NCBI GenBank assembly: GCA_028698305.1
Contig: JAQVDN010000001.1
Span: 310,001-374,000 of the forward strand
From: Candidatus Altimarinota bacterium
GTDB lineage: Bacteria > Patescibacteriota > Gracilibacteria > BD1-5 > UBA6164
Reading direction: 5' to 3'
Length of the DNA stretch: 64,000 nt
The notes beneath the pieces were generated by a model that was given only the letters and a program-made list of their open reading frames with translations, had not been told where the DNA came from and searched no databases. How positions within the stretch are numbered: the first letter of the stretch is position 1; every line of letters begins with the position of its first letter. Below are positions 54,710 through 64,000 of this stretch, in pieces. Position numbers and translations under genes: made by a program.

Positions 54710-54742
54710 AAAACTAAGAAATTTTAATTTCTTAGTTTTTTT
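54710..54742. terminator. bidirectional terminator between copA and znuB
   Basis: AAAAACTAAGAAATT / AATTTCTTAGTTTTT hairpin; the znuB stop lies within it. Confidence 0.9.
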
Positions 54743-55527
54743 GTTATTAATGATATTATAAAAAATATTATAAGTATCAAAACTATAGTTGCTGAGCTTG
54801 ATGTTCATAAAAAATAAGAAACAAAAAGTCATATAATAACACTTAAAATAGAGAAAATAATTCAATATATAAATACATTTTTTAAACTGTTAGATACTAC
54901 TTTTGCTATATTAGCTGGTATTATCAAAAATGCTCAAATAAGCATAATTCAAAACATTTTTATACTTAGTGCTATAAAAATAGACAGTATAATCAAAAAT
55001 CATAAGTTATATAAATCTACATTTATTCATCTAGATTTTGCTATATCTTCATTTATTATAATGCTTAAAAAATTTTTAGAGAAAAAATACAAAAATATAT
55101 AAATCAAAAATAATAAAATAGATAAGATAATTAAGTCTGTTTTATTTATAAAAAGTATACTTCAAAATAAGAAGTTATTTATATCTAAAGTCAGATTTCA
55201 CAAAAATCAGATTGTAAAAATACCTCATGCAATTCAAGCCTGTGATATAATTTCTTTTGTAGATTCACTAGTTATAAATTTAGTTTTTTCTATAAAATAA
55301 ATTAAAAGACTTCAAATTATAGCAAATATAAATGCAAACAAATAATAATTACCATTTAAAAGTAGGGAAATAGCAACTCATAAAAATAAGAAATTTGCTA
55401 TACTATGAGTCACATTTGCTTCTTTTCTCATCACTATAAAAACTCATAAAACTGATGATATTAGTGATATGAGTATTCATCAAAGTAATGCATTTTGAAA
55501 AAAAGAATATTTTAATATTTCGAGCAT
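54724..55527 (-). CDS. znuB: zinc/manganese ABC transporter permease
   Basis: 267 residues, seven to eight transmembrane helices; SVLGVFIVMRKEANVTHSIANF, seen as SVLGVFIVMRKE and HSIAN, GVAISLLL and FGIMLIGAFLIIPANIAKVV are typical of the ABC-3 permease family. Forms the membrane channel for the metal delivered by ZnuA. Starts 3 bp after znuC ends. Confidence 0.92.
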
Positions 55528-55530
55528 ATT

Positions 55531-56256
55531 TTAATTATTATGAGTATTTTTATTGTGAGGATTGTGTTTGTAAGGTAGGGTGTATTTACCAAATATACTT
55601 TCTGTTATTTTATTTTGTGAAACTACACTTGGTGTTCCATGACAACAAAAATTATTTTCATGCAAACATATAACTTTGTCACTATTTTTATATACTAGTT
55701 TTATATTGTGTGAAACAAGTATAATTGAAATTTTTGGAAATAATTTTTTTACTTCTTTGATAATTTCATAAAAAATTTCTTCTCAAATTATATCAATTCA
55801 AGCTGTTGGTTCATCAAGTAAAATTAATTCAGGTTCATTTAGTAGAGCTGAAATAATAAGTATTTTTTGAAATTCTCAACCACTTAGAGAAGCTATATTT
55901 TTTTCAAATAAATTTTCACTATCAAATTTTTTTAAATAATTTATTATTTTTTTATCATCTATATTTTCATTATATATTTTTATAAATTCATAAACTTTTA
56001 TAGGAAAAGTTTTGTCTAAACTTATTTTTTGAGGTACATATGATAATTTTTTGTAATTTTTTATGATTTTTCAATCATCAATTTTTTGTATTCAAGCAAT
56101 TACTTTTAAAAGTGTAGATTTACCGCTTCAATTAACTCATATAATACTTAATACTTCTCAAGAAAGAACTCAAAAACTTATGTCTTTTAATACATAAGTT
56201 TTTTTGTTATCAAATGATAAAAAAATATTTTCTAATTTTAAGATTTCTTTATTCAT
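55531..56256 (-). CDS. znuC: zinc/manganese ABC transporter ATP-binding protein
   Basis: 241 residues. Walker A IIGVNGSGKSTLL, Q-loop SYVPQKI, signature LSGGEFQK, Walker B LILLDEPTAGID and switch His in ILVSHNIKL. The C-terminus is His/Asn-rich (CCHGTP, YKHNPHNKNTHNN), possibly metal-sensing. Start overlaps the znuA stop by 8 bp. Confidence 0.95.
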
Positions 56257-57244
56257 ATATTTTTTCTAAAGATTTTAGATTATTTTTAAAGTTTTCTATA
56301 TATCCATTTTTACTACTATCAGAAACAAGAGGATCTAATACAAGTACTTCTAGATTATAATCATTAGATAATTTTTGTAAATTAGAATCATTTAATTGAG
56401 GTTCTTTATATGCAACTTTTACTCAATGTAATTTAATTTCATCAATTAATTCTTTCATTTCAGCACTATTTGGATCACTTAAAACTGTTTTTTGAAATAC
56501 TACTTTTTTGCTTGAATCAATTCATAAATCAAGAAATAAATAATTATAAGCATCGTGAAATATGATAAATTCACTTTGTTCTTTGCCATTTATTTTAGTT
56601 AAAAAATCATTTTTTACAGTTTCTAATTCTATTTTTAAATTATTTAAATTATTTTCAAAATATTCTTTATTTTCTGGACTTATTTCACTTAATTTTTTAG
56701 TAATTTTTTCAGCAATAATTATTGCATTTTTTGTACCATTCCAAATATGTGGATCAACAGAATGTGCTTCATCTTCATGATGTTCATCTTCTTCATGTCA
56801 TTCTTCTTCATGATTTTCTTCTCCTTCATGACTATGTTCTATTCATTCAACTAGTTCTATTCATTCTGAAACTATTAGTGTTTCTTTTTTTTCTAAAGCT
56901 TTGTTTAAAAAACCATCTATATGATCTAAGTTTAAGTAAATAACTAAATCAGATTTATTTATATCAACCATTTGTTCTGGTTTCAAATCATATCCATGAG
57001 GACTTACTCAAGTCGGAACTATTGAAATTGCTTCTACAAAATCTCAACCTATATAGTTTGTTATAGAAGCAAGGGGAACTATAGAAGTTTCTATTTGTAT
57101 TATATCATTGTATTTAACTACACTTCAAGAATTAGTTTCTACATATACATCATCATTTAATACATTAAATTTTATATATCAAGCAACTCAAATTATAGTA
57201 ATTATAAAAGCCAATGTTGCTACTATTATTATTAATTTTTTCAT
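56249..57244 (-). CDS. znuA: zinc/manganese-binding substrate protein
   Basis: 331 residues. One N-terminal membrane anchor instead of a lipobox (LIIIVATLAFIITIIGVAG). Cluster A-I fold with metal ligands in SPHGYDL, DPHIWN and FHDAYNY and a terminal Asp (VLDPL). A His/Glu/Asp-rich loop (HSHEGEENHEEEGHEEDEHHEDE region, residues about 138-160) is the hallmark of zinc-specific ZnuA. Operon with znuC and znuB, under the Fur-family gene. Confidence 0.93.
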
Positions 57245-57274
57245 ATTTTATTTTTAGTTATTAAATTATATAAT

Positions 57275-58249
57275 TTATTCTTCTATACAAATTTCTTTAT
57301 TTTTTATTCATAAAATAGTTTTATATACCAAGATTAAAATTATAAATAATAATATTATATATAGTATTATTCATAATATTCATAAATAATAATCTTTATT
57401 TTGTGAATATAATAGTAATGTGGCACTAGTTAAAACTGCTATTGGGAAACTATATGCCCACCAACTCATATAAAATTTTAATTTTGAAAATATATTTATT
57501 TTTGTTGTTATGATTATAAACATAAACAATCAAAAATAATAAAATACTTTAGCTATATCTAATATATTTCCATCATTTAGTGCAGTTATAGACATCAATG
57601 CGACAGATGGTGGTGCTATGAGAATTATTAAAGTTGGTAAAAGTTTGTTTGCCAATGGATTATGAAAGATTATTCTGTTCATTATTATTGTAAATAACAC
57701 TATCCACATAATAATTCAAATAGAAAATAAGAACCAAGAAATTTCTATAAAACCAATTTTAACTCAAACAATTGGAGCAAGCATATTTCAAACTATTGGT
57801 AAAAACCATAGAGGATTTAAATCTTTTATATCAATTTCTTTTACTATCCATCTTCTAAAAATTATTACAGTAAAAATAAACTGCCAAATTATTCAAATAA
57901 TCCATAAATACTTTGATATTTCAATGTTTATATTTAAAAAAGCTATTGAAAATATAAGAAATATTTTACCAATTCAGGGAAAGAAATTTGATTTTACCGG
58001 ATGAATAAAATCTGATCTTACATCATCAAAATTTAATAATATTTTTAATAAATATAAAAAATTTACAATTATAAAAAATATTATTGAAAAAAATAGAATA
58101 TAATGAGAAATATTCGTATTTGTATTGTACACCATTTCTAATTTATGTGTTGTAATAGATAATCATCAAAATCACATTACAGCTGCATAAAAAGCTATAT
58201 TAAAATATGATATTCTACATCATTTTTTCCCATTTATTTTGTTATACAT
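57275..58249 (-). CDS. TehA/SLAC1-family (TDT) anion channel or transporter
   Basis: 324 residues with about ten hydrophobic helices. FIHPVKSNFFPGIGKIFL is the conserved first-repeat segment of the tellurite-resistance/dicarboxylate transporter family; NPLWFLPIVGNMLAPIVG, MNRIIFHNPLANKLLPTLIILIAPPSVA (the FHNPLANKLLPT core) and SWWAYSFPIAVLTSA are also family-like. Members move small anions or acids. Unusually placed inside a zinc operon: 10 bp after the Fur-like regulator and 30 bp before znuA. Confidence 0.87.
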
Positions 58250-58259
58250 ATTTTATAAA

Positions 58260-58661
58260 TTATTTAACTAAACATTTTTTACAAGTTCCAACAACTCATA
58301 TACTATGAGACTTTATCTCAAATCACATTTTTTTTGCTTCTTCAAATATCTTTTTACATATATTTTCTGAATGGAAAGTTATTATTGAATTACACACATT
58401 ACACTTCATATGTTCATGATGATGATTTTCATTATTTAATTCATAACTCATAATATTGCCTCATAAATCAAGCTTTCTTATTATTCAAAGACTTAAAAAA
58501 AGATTAAGAGTTCTAAAAATACTAGATCTTCATATATCTTTAAAATTATCCATTATATCATTATATGTAAAAATATGTTTTGTCTCCAAAAAATTAAATA
58601 TAGCTATTCTTTCAGGAGTAACTCTATTTTGTTTTTCTCTTAATATTTTTTCTATGTTCAT
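58260..58661 (-). CDS. zur: Fur-family regulator, probably Zur
   Basis: 133 residues. Winged helix (NRVTPERIAIFNFLE; RSSIFRTLNLFLSLGIIRKL) then the metal part NENHHHEHMKCNVCNSIITF and a second CxxC pair TCKKCL, which together bind structural zinc. First gene of the operon with tehA and znuACB, so zinc-responsive repression (Zur) is the best call; a Fur role at the palindrome before the Dps-like gene 2.5 kb away is also possible, as no other Fur-family gene is in the window. Confidence 0.88.
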
Positions 58662-58691
58662 ATTATTGGGACTTAGTATCAATAAAGTATA

Positions 58692-58721
58692 TTTATATTA
58701 TAGAAAAATATTTTTTGTCAA
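58692..58721 (-). promoter_or_regulatory. promoter of the zur-tehA-znuACB operon
   Basis: TTGACA (58716-58721) and TATAAA (58692-58697) on the minus strand, 18 bp apart, about 30 bp before the zur start. Confidence 0.6.
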
Positions 58722-58727
58722 AGAAAA

Positions 58728-58772
58728 AAATATAAAAGATAAGTTTTAAACTTATCTTTTATATTTTTCAAT
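58728..58772 (-). terminator. terminator of the Na/Pi cotransporter gene
   Basis: About 20-bp stem AATATAAAAGATAAGTTT / AAACTTATCTTTTATATT; the gene's TAA stop is in the stem. Confidence 0.85.
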
Positions 58773-60716
58773 AATAAAATCTATATTCTTCAATTCTTCT
58801 TTAAGTTTTATTAATGTTTCTTTTTCTTTTTCTTTTTTTATTTTTTCTTTTAAAAAGCTTTTTCTTCTTTTTAATTTTTTTATTGATTTTTCAATTTCTT
58901 TTTCAGATAATCAAAAAGTTTTATTGAACCAATTATTAATTTTCTTATTTTTCTTATTTTTAATCTCTATTATTTCTTCTGAAATTTCATTGTTAAATGC
59001 AAATTCAGCAATTTCTAATAAATTATTTAAAGCTAAAGTTTTGTAATTTGAGTCATTTATTAGGGATGTAGCCATTTCATTTGTAACTTTATTTTCTCTA
59101 ATTAGAGAATCTAAAATTCAATTATTTATTATATCACTTTCTTGTTTATTTATTTCTATCTTAGCAAGTAACTTAAGCTTTTCTTCATTTAAATTTTTAC
59201 TACTTAATTCATCAATAAACTTAATTGTATCAACTAAATCTATTATTATTTTTTCATATTGAGATTTTATATCTTTATTTGTTGATTTTAGATATTTATT
59301 TACATTTTTTTGAAGATGTTTAATTGATTTTATAACCTCTACTAATCTTCTACTTTCATATCTTATTTTATAGAAATCATTTGCATATTTTTCTGGGTTA
59401 TTGGCTTGTGCTTTCGTAGCAAAATCAATTATTTCTCAGTATAAAAATTTAATTTTTTTGTTGTATAAATCATCTATTTCCTCTGAATTCAAAATATTTA
59501 TCTTTTTTATAACTTCATTAGAATTGTAATCTCATTCTATATCTTTTTTTTCTAATCATATAGATTCTATCAATACTTCAATTGTATTTTTATATAAATG
59601 TTTTACTTCTTTTAATAGAGATATTAAAGCTGTATCAGGAAAATCAAAAACAGCATTATTTAGATATAAATTTCAGTATAAATTATTTATATTATTATTT
59701 TTATCAGGAAATATTTTATTTACTAATTTTATTAACTTATCTATGAAAGGTACTAAAATCAATACTCAAATTACATTAAATAATGTATGAAAAAGTGCTA
59801 GTTTAAGAGTATAATTATTATTATCTAATCATATTAGATTTCATAATATATTTACTATATCTATTATTTGATTTAAGAATATTATAAATATAATTCAAGT
59901 TATTGTTTTAAATAATACATCAGCAATTGCTAATCTTTTTCAATTTATATTTCAAGTAAGAGATCCTAATACTGCAGTTATTGTTGTTCAAATATTTGCT
60001 CAAATTACAAGTGCTAATGCATTTTCATAAGTAACTTGTTTTGTTGCTAGAGCAGCAATTACAAGTATTATTGTTGCATGACTTGATTGCATAACTATTG
60101 TTGCTAATATACCTATTCATACAAATACAAGTATTCATAAAAATCAGTTCATTGCATATTCTATCAAATTTATATTTGTTTGAAATGATTCAAATCATAC
60201 TTTCATGTAATGAATTCATAGAAATAGAAATCATAATCAAGCTAATATTGATCAAATTCATTTTAAATTTTTATTTTTTTGAAATGAAAAAATCATACCA
60301 AAGACAAGCATTGGCATAGCATAAGCTGAAATATTTATCTTCATCCCAAATGCAGCAATTAACCAAGCTCAAGTTGTAGTTCATATATTTGATCAAAAAA
60401 TTATTCAAAGTCATTGAATAAGTGTTATTAATTCTGCACTTAAAAATGAAATAGTAAGTATAGAGACTAGAGAACTTGATTGCATTAGTGTAGATGCACT
60501 AAATCAAAAAAGTAAACTTTTCCACATTCTATCATTACTTTTTTGAAGTATTTTTTCAAGTATTCATCAAGTAAAAGCTTTGAATCATTGTTGTAAAAAT
60601 AGCATTCAAAATAAAAAAATAGCAACTCATGCTGATATTTCTTTAAAATCTGGACTTATCCAAAATCAATATGTAAGTATTGCTAATATTGTAGGTAAGA
60701 AAATCTTGTTAAACAT
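58752..60716 (-). CDS. Na/Pi cotransporter II-like protein with PhoU-like C-terminus
   Basis: 654 residues. Two inverted membrane repeats each with the QSSS/QSSH signature (LMQSSSLVSILT and VMQSSHATIILV) and following GTT segments (GSNIGTTTGAWL; GANIGTTITAVLGS), typical of NptA/YjbB. From about residue 340 the chain is soluble, helical and charged like PhoU domains, much longer than usual, ending in Lys/Glu coiled coil. It should move phosphate with sodium; the PhoU-like part may sense or regulate. Confidence 0.9.
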
Positions 60717-60776
60717 TTTAAATAAATTTTATTATTAATATTTTAAATTATACTATATTATTTATTAATAATCAAA

Positions 60777-60815
60777 AAAACAAAAACTACTTTTTAAAGT
60801 AGTTTTTGTTTTTTT
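60777..60815 (-). terminator. terminator of the Dps-like gene
   Basis: AACAAAAACTACTTT / AAAGTAGTTTTTGTT hairpin with flanking A- and T-runs next to the stop codon. Confidence 0.85.
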
Positions 60816-61164
60816 ATAAAAATGCTTTTGATGTTCATTCCATATCTTCTAAATCATCAGCTAAACCTCAAAGTAAATCATCAGTTCATAGAGTTAATTC
60901 GTTGTTTGCTTGATAATCTTCTATTTCTTTTTTTAGGTTTACTATGATTTCATTTGCTCTTTTTTTCTTGCTAGATAGAGAACTATCAATTATTTCTCAA
61001 TCTAAATCAACATATCTTTCTCAGATCTTGTGTGCAATTTCAAATAATGCTTCATAAAAATTTTCAGTTTCTTTATGAAATAATAAATCTTTAGTTTTTG
61101 TATCTATATGAATTTGAAGCATTTCTGTATAAGCTTTTAGAGCTTTTTTATGTAGTTCTTTCAT
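60814..61164 (-). CDS. Dps/ferritin-like small helical protein under a Fur-type site
   Basis: 116 residues, all helical. FHKETENFYEALFEIAHKIGERYVDLDGE (residues 29-57) follows the Dps pattern H-x-x-FE-x-x-Y-x-x-L-x-x-x-x-D-x-IAER-x-x-x-LGG, with the Asp replaced by His; only this stretch is convincing and the protein is shorter than Dps (about 150). A perfect Fur-type palindrome 23 bp upstream of the start supports an iron-related role. Alternative: an unrelated four-helix protein. Confidence 0.65.
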
Positions 61165-61186
61165 AATATTAATATTATTTAATTAA

Positions 61187-61205
61187 AATGAGAATTATTC
61201 TCATT
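61187..61205. promoter_or_regulatory. Fur-type operator
   Basis: Perfect 19-bp palindrome AATGAGAAT-T-ATTCTCATT, close to the classical Fur box core TGAGAATTATTCTCA, between the divergent Dps-like and PHP genes. Confidence 0.75.
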
Positions 61206-61329
61206 AAGATTATATATTATTTTATATTTATTGCAAGTTTTTTAAATATTACTTTTTATAAAGAGGCTTGCTTTTTTAATTTTTTATTTTATAGTATATG
61301 TAATATAATTATATAATAAATTATAATAA

Positions 61330-62250
61330 ATGAAATTGGATATGCATTGTCATTCTACAAATTCAGATTGAGGAAGTAGAGAACAAGATTTATTATTAAA
61401 AGCAAAAGATCTTTGAATTGATTTTATGTTTTTGACTGATCATGATAGGGTTATTGATTCTTTTTGTGAACAAGCAAAAGATTTTTGAATCAAAACTTGT
61501 CCATCAGTTGAGATATCTTCTTATAGTGCAGAACATAATAAAAGGTTGCATTTAACATTTTATGCAAAACAAATAAGTTGAGAAATATATGACATACTTG
61601 AAAATACTGTAAATTCTAGAATATGATTTATACAAAGCCAAATTGAAGTTTTACAAAATGCTGGATTTTTTATAAATATAAATGATTTTTACTCTTTTTA
61701 TTTAAATGAAAATAGAAATCCAGATTCTTTAAATAGATATGATATAGTTAGATACATGTTTTTAAATCAATATAATAGAAATTTAGCTAAAAAAATAAAT
61801 TTAAATATTGATATTGATTTTACTTCTTTTTATAGAAAATATCTTAAAGAATGATGAAGTCATAGTGAATTATTTTTGGCAGTAGTTCCTAAATATGAAC
61901 CAAATTTAGAAGTTGTAAAAACTCTCAGAGAATCAAATAATGCTATACTTTCAATCGCTCACCCTAACTTTACTTTTAGAAGCATAGAAGAATATAAAAA
62001 AGTTTTACCAGATTATGTTTTATCTTGAGTAAATGCAGTTGAAATTAATTCAAGGGCAAATCTTGCTTGGGTAACTGCTATACTTGAATCTAGTCATGAT
62101 CATGATTTATTTTTGACTTTTTGAAGTGATTGTCATTCTATTTGAAACCCAGATGAAAGTCACGGAGATTTAGGAGAGTTAAATCCTTTTATAAGTGAGA
62201 GGTTTCAAGGAAAAAAATTTAATGCATATAGAGATTTATTAGGTTTATAA
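61330..62250 (+). CDS. PHP-domain phosphoesterase
   Basis: 306 residues. Metal motifs in order: MHCHSTNSDG, FLTDHDRV, CPSVEIS, SIAHPNF and the final GSDCHS. These are the PHP-fold His/Asp ligands as in 3',5'-nucleoside bisphosphate phosphatases, RNase AM-type enzymes and histidinol phosphatase. A 120-residue helical insertion (about 85-205) separates the third and fourth motifs, as in YciV/RNase AM. Substrate undetermined. The next gene follows after 12 bp. Confidence 0.9.
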
Positions 62251-62262
62251 TTATAAAATATA

Positions 62263-64000
62263 ATGGAAAACAATTTAAGAACAAAAGCAAAAGAGATAGT
62301 AGATTCTCTTCCAGAAGTTGTATTTGATGATGTTATTGATACAAAAAAAATAGTTCGTGAAAAAGCTTCAAAATTAATAGTTTGAGAATTAGATATCGCT
62401 TGAGAACAATGACAAGAGTTATTAAAAAATATTGTTTTATATATGTCATATATTTGATATACAGATTCAGCATTATCTTTTTTAGCTGTTTTGATTTCAA
62501 ATTGATATTTTATAAATATTTCTACTTTAGATGATGTTTATAATGCTGCAGTTGATGATATGAGTTATGCTTTAGAAGATAATGATACTGAGTTTTTTGA
62601 TTCTTTGACAAATAAGATTGATCTTCTTTTTTCAAATTCTCATAAATCACATTTTTATAAAAATAATTTAGAATATGTTTTACTTTTATGAAAAGAATTA
62701 GAGAGAAAAAAAGATTATCATAAAGCATTGGAGTTATATAATGATTTGATATGAAAATGAGAACCTATGTGATATTTAAAAGCGGCACTTATTTATAAAG
62801 AATTATGACTTAAAGATTTTGCTTTATCATTGTTAGAAGATGCTTATAATTTTTATGGTGACAATATATTTTTGGAAAATATAGTTATTATTTATTGTGA
62901 AAATTGAAATTTAATAGAAGCTAAAAAAGTTTATTATAAATTATATTCTTCATCAAAAAGTTGAGATAATATTTTGCCATTTTTTGTTTATAGTTTTATC
63001 ATAGAAGATGATTCTGATTTAGAAAAATATGAGTTAATGATGATTAATTATTTAAATGAAAATTATTTAACACCATTGCCAGTTTTTAAAAAATTATCAA
63101 CTATTGTACAATCTTATATAGATTTAAATTTACAAGTTATTAATTTAGATTTAGAAAAATATAAAGATATAGAGACATCAAATTTAGCACAAGATGATTA
63201 TTTAAATTTTAAAAATCTATATAAAAGAAAACTTTATCTTTTACAAATAGGTGTAACTATTTTAAAAGATGATAAATATCTAAATGAACATTTAGAAGAT
63301 ATAAAATATCTATGATTTTCAAATGATTCATTAAAATTTGAAGTTATATCAGAGCATTTTGATGATCATTTTTCTTTACTTGTTAGTTGAGATTTTGACA
63401 AAGAAGATGATAATAATGAACAAGATAATTCAAAAGATGATGATTTAAATACAAATGAAAAATTATCTATGTATTTAGCTAATTTATCTATGTTGTATTA
63501 TAATTGATTAAATTATATATCTTTAAAAAAGATTTTTTCTTTACTTGGTAAATCTTATGAAAGAATATGAGATGTAGATGAAGATGAAATACAAACTAGT
63601 TTAAAAATTTTAAAAAATGAAACAGATTACATAGATACTTTTTCTTTTGAATTAATTTTCCAATATAGGAGATTTTTAAGTCATATAGATGAAATATATT
63701 GAAAATATTTAAGAGTAGTTATTCAAATGATTGCTCGTGATACTGAAAAGTATAGTAAAGAATATGATTATCCTAAGGTTATTTTTGAAAATCCTAAAGT
63801 AGCATTATTATTTTTTATAGAAAAATTAGTTTCTCAAAATTTTCCTGATATTGAATATTGACAATTTTGAGAATTTTTAGAAAAATATGATTTAGAATCA
63901 AATAATTCAGAAGATTTATTATTATTTGCTATGTTGTTATATGATAATTCATTTGATAATTTAATAGATTTAGTTATTAATAATGAAGAATTATCAAATA
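62263..64000 (+). CDS. TPR-like helical protein, cut by window end
   Basis: At least 579 residues, frame open to the edge. Helical hairpins typical of tetratricopeptide repeats are visible around residues 145-230 (YVLLLGKELERKKDYHKALELY, in part; AALIYKELGLKDFALSLLEDAY; IIYCENGNLIEAKKVYY), followed by an acidic low-complexity stretch (DKEDDNNEQDNSKDDD). No signal peptide. Start 12 bp after the PHP gene suggests an operon. Function unknown; the C-terminus is not visible, so an effector domain cannot be excluded. Confidence 0.8.

Noticed and set aside
61226-61275. Terminator-like GCAAG/CTTGC pair with T-run between the Dps-like and PHP genes
   Set aside because: Only five base pairs around a loop of about 30 nt, and no transcript is expected to end there.
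62263-64000. Second TPR-GreAB-C-PIN protein
   Set aside because: Only TPR-like helices are visible before the window ends; neither GreAB-C nor PIN motifs can be seen.

Overview
The window comes from a very AT-rich bacterium that reads UGA as glycine (genetic code 25). UGA codons sit at invariant glycines throughout, for example in the P-loops of MiaA, the OLD-family ATPase and ZnuC, in the NadK GGDGT motif and in the NadE SGG motif. TAA and TAG are the only stops of ordinary genes. Together with many small membrane proteins and weak or absent Shine-Dalgarno signals, this points to the CPR/Patescibacteria lineages Absconditabacteria (SR1) or Gracilibacteria (BD1-5); the sequence alone does not decide between them. 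No rRNA, CRISPR array or insertion sequence was seen, and the tRNA-Gly(UCA) needed for the code is not in this window.

Layout. 1-3.2 kb (minus): a membrane protein cut by the edge, a phospholipase-D-like protein, DnaJ and SSB. 3.5-10.3 kb (plus): a 1,652-residue PKD-domain surface protein, signal peptidase I, TruB and tRNA-Lys. 10.6-16.4 kb: a probable defence locus, with a small membrane protein overlapping a 1,236-residue protein that looks like the TPR-GreAB-C-PIN class, convergent with an OLD-family ATPase/TOPRIM nuclease. 16.6-18.1 kb: EarP-like arginine rhamnosyltransferase convergent with its substrate EF-P, which has Arg32. 18.2-22.3 kb (minus): an FMN-binding-like lipoprotein, ApbE, a ferredoxin/flavin-reductase/membrane fusion protein and a photolyase, read as an extracytosolic flavin electron-transfer operon. 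22.4-24.6 kb (minus): tRNA-Thr, tRNA-Tyr, tRNA-Leu, L31, an L10 leader, L10 and L7/L12. 24.8-30.6 kb (plus): miaA, then an unknown 1,322-residue protein bracketed by a 35-bp direct repeat of the miaA 3' end, a 38-residue membrane peptide and a SanA/YdcF-like protein.

30.7-39.5 kb is a nucleotide and NAD salvage block: NrtR-like regulator, PRPP synthetase, a MazG-like/APRT fusion, a TrmB-like regulator, ADP-ribose pyrophosphatase, NadD, NadK, NadE, PncB and PncA. These genes would convert nicotinamide to NADP. TGTAW-N3-WTACA palindromes precede nrtR, pncB and pncA. 39.8-50.5 kb is mixed: lytic transglycosylase, Tex, DUF1846, SpoU-type methyltransferase, MBL-fold protein, LigB-like dioxygenase and a Y-family polymerase. 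50.6-54.7 kb is a copper module (Cys/His-rich secreted protein, HMA-SafE fusion, CopA). 54.7-58.7 kb is a Zur-TehA-ZnuA-ZnuC-ZnuB operon. 58.8-64 kb holds a Na/Pi cotransporter, a Dps-like protein behind a perfect Fur-type palindrome, a PHP-domain phosphoesterase and a TPR-like protein cut by the edge.

A distinctive feature is a set of short intergenic islands (about 30.7, 37.3, 44.0, 46.2 and 48.0 kb). Four hold tiny ORFs with strong Shine-Dalgarno sequences, GGN glycine codons and, in two cases, UGA placed as if it were a stop. They look unlike all their neighbours.
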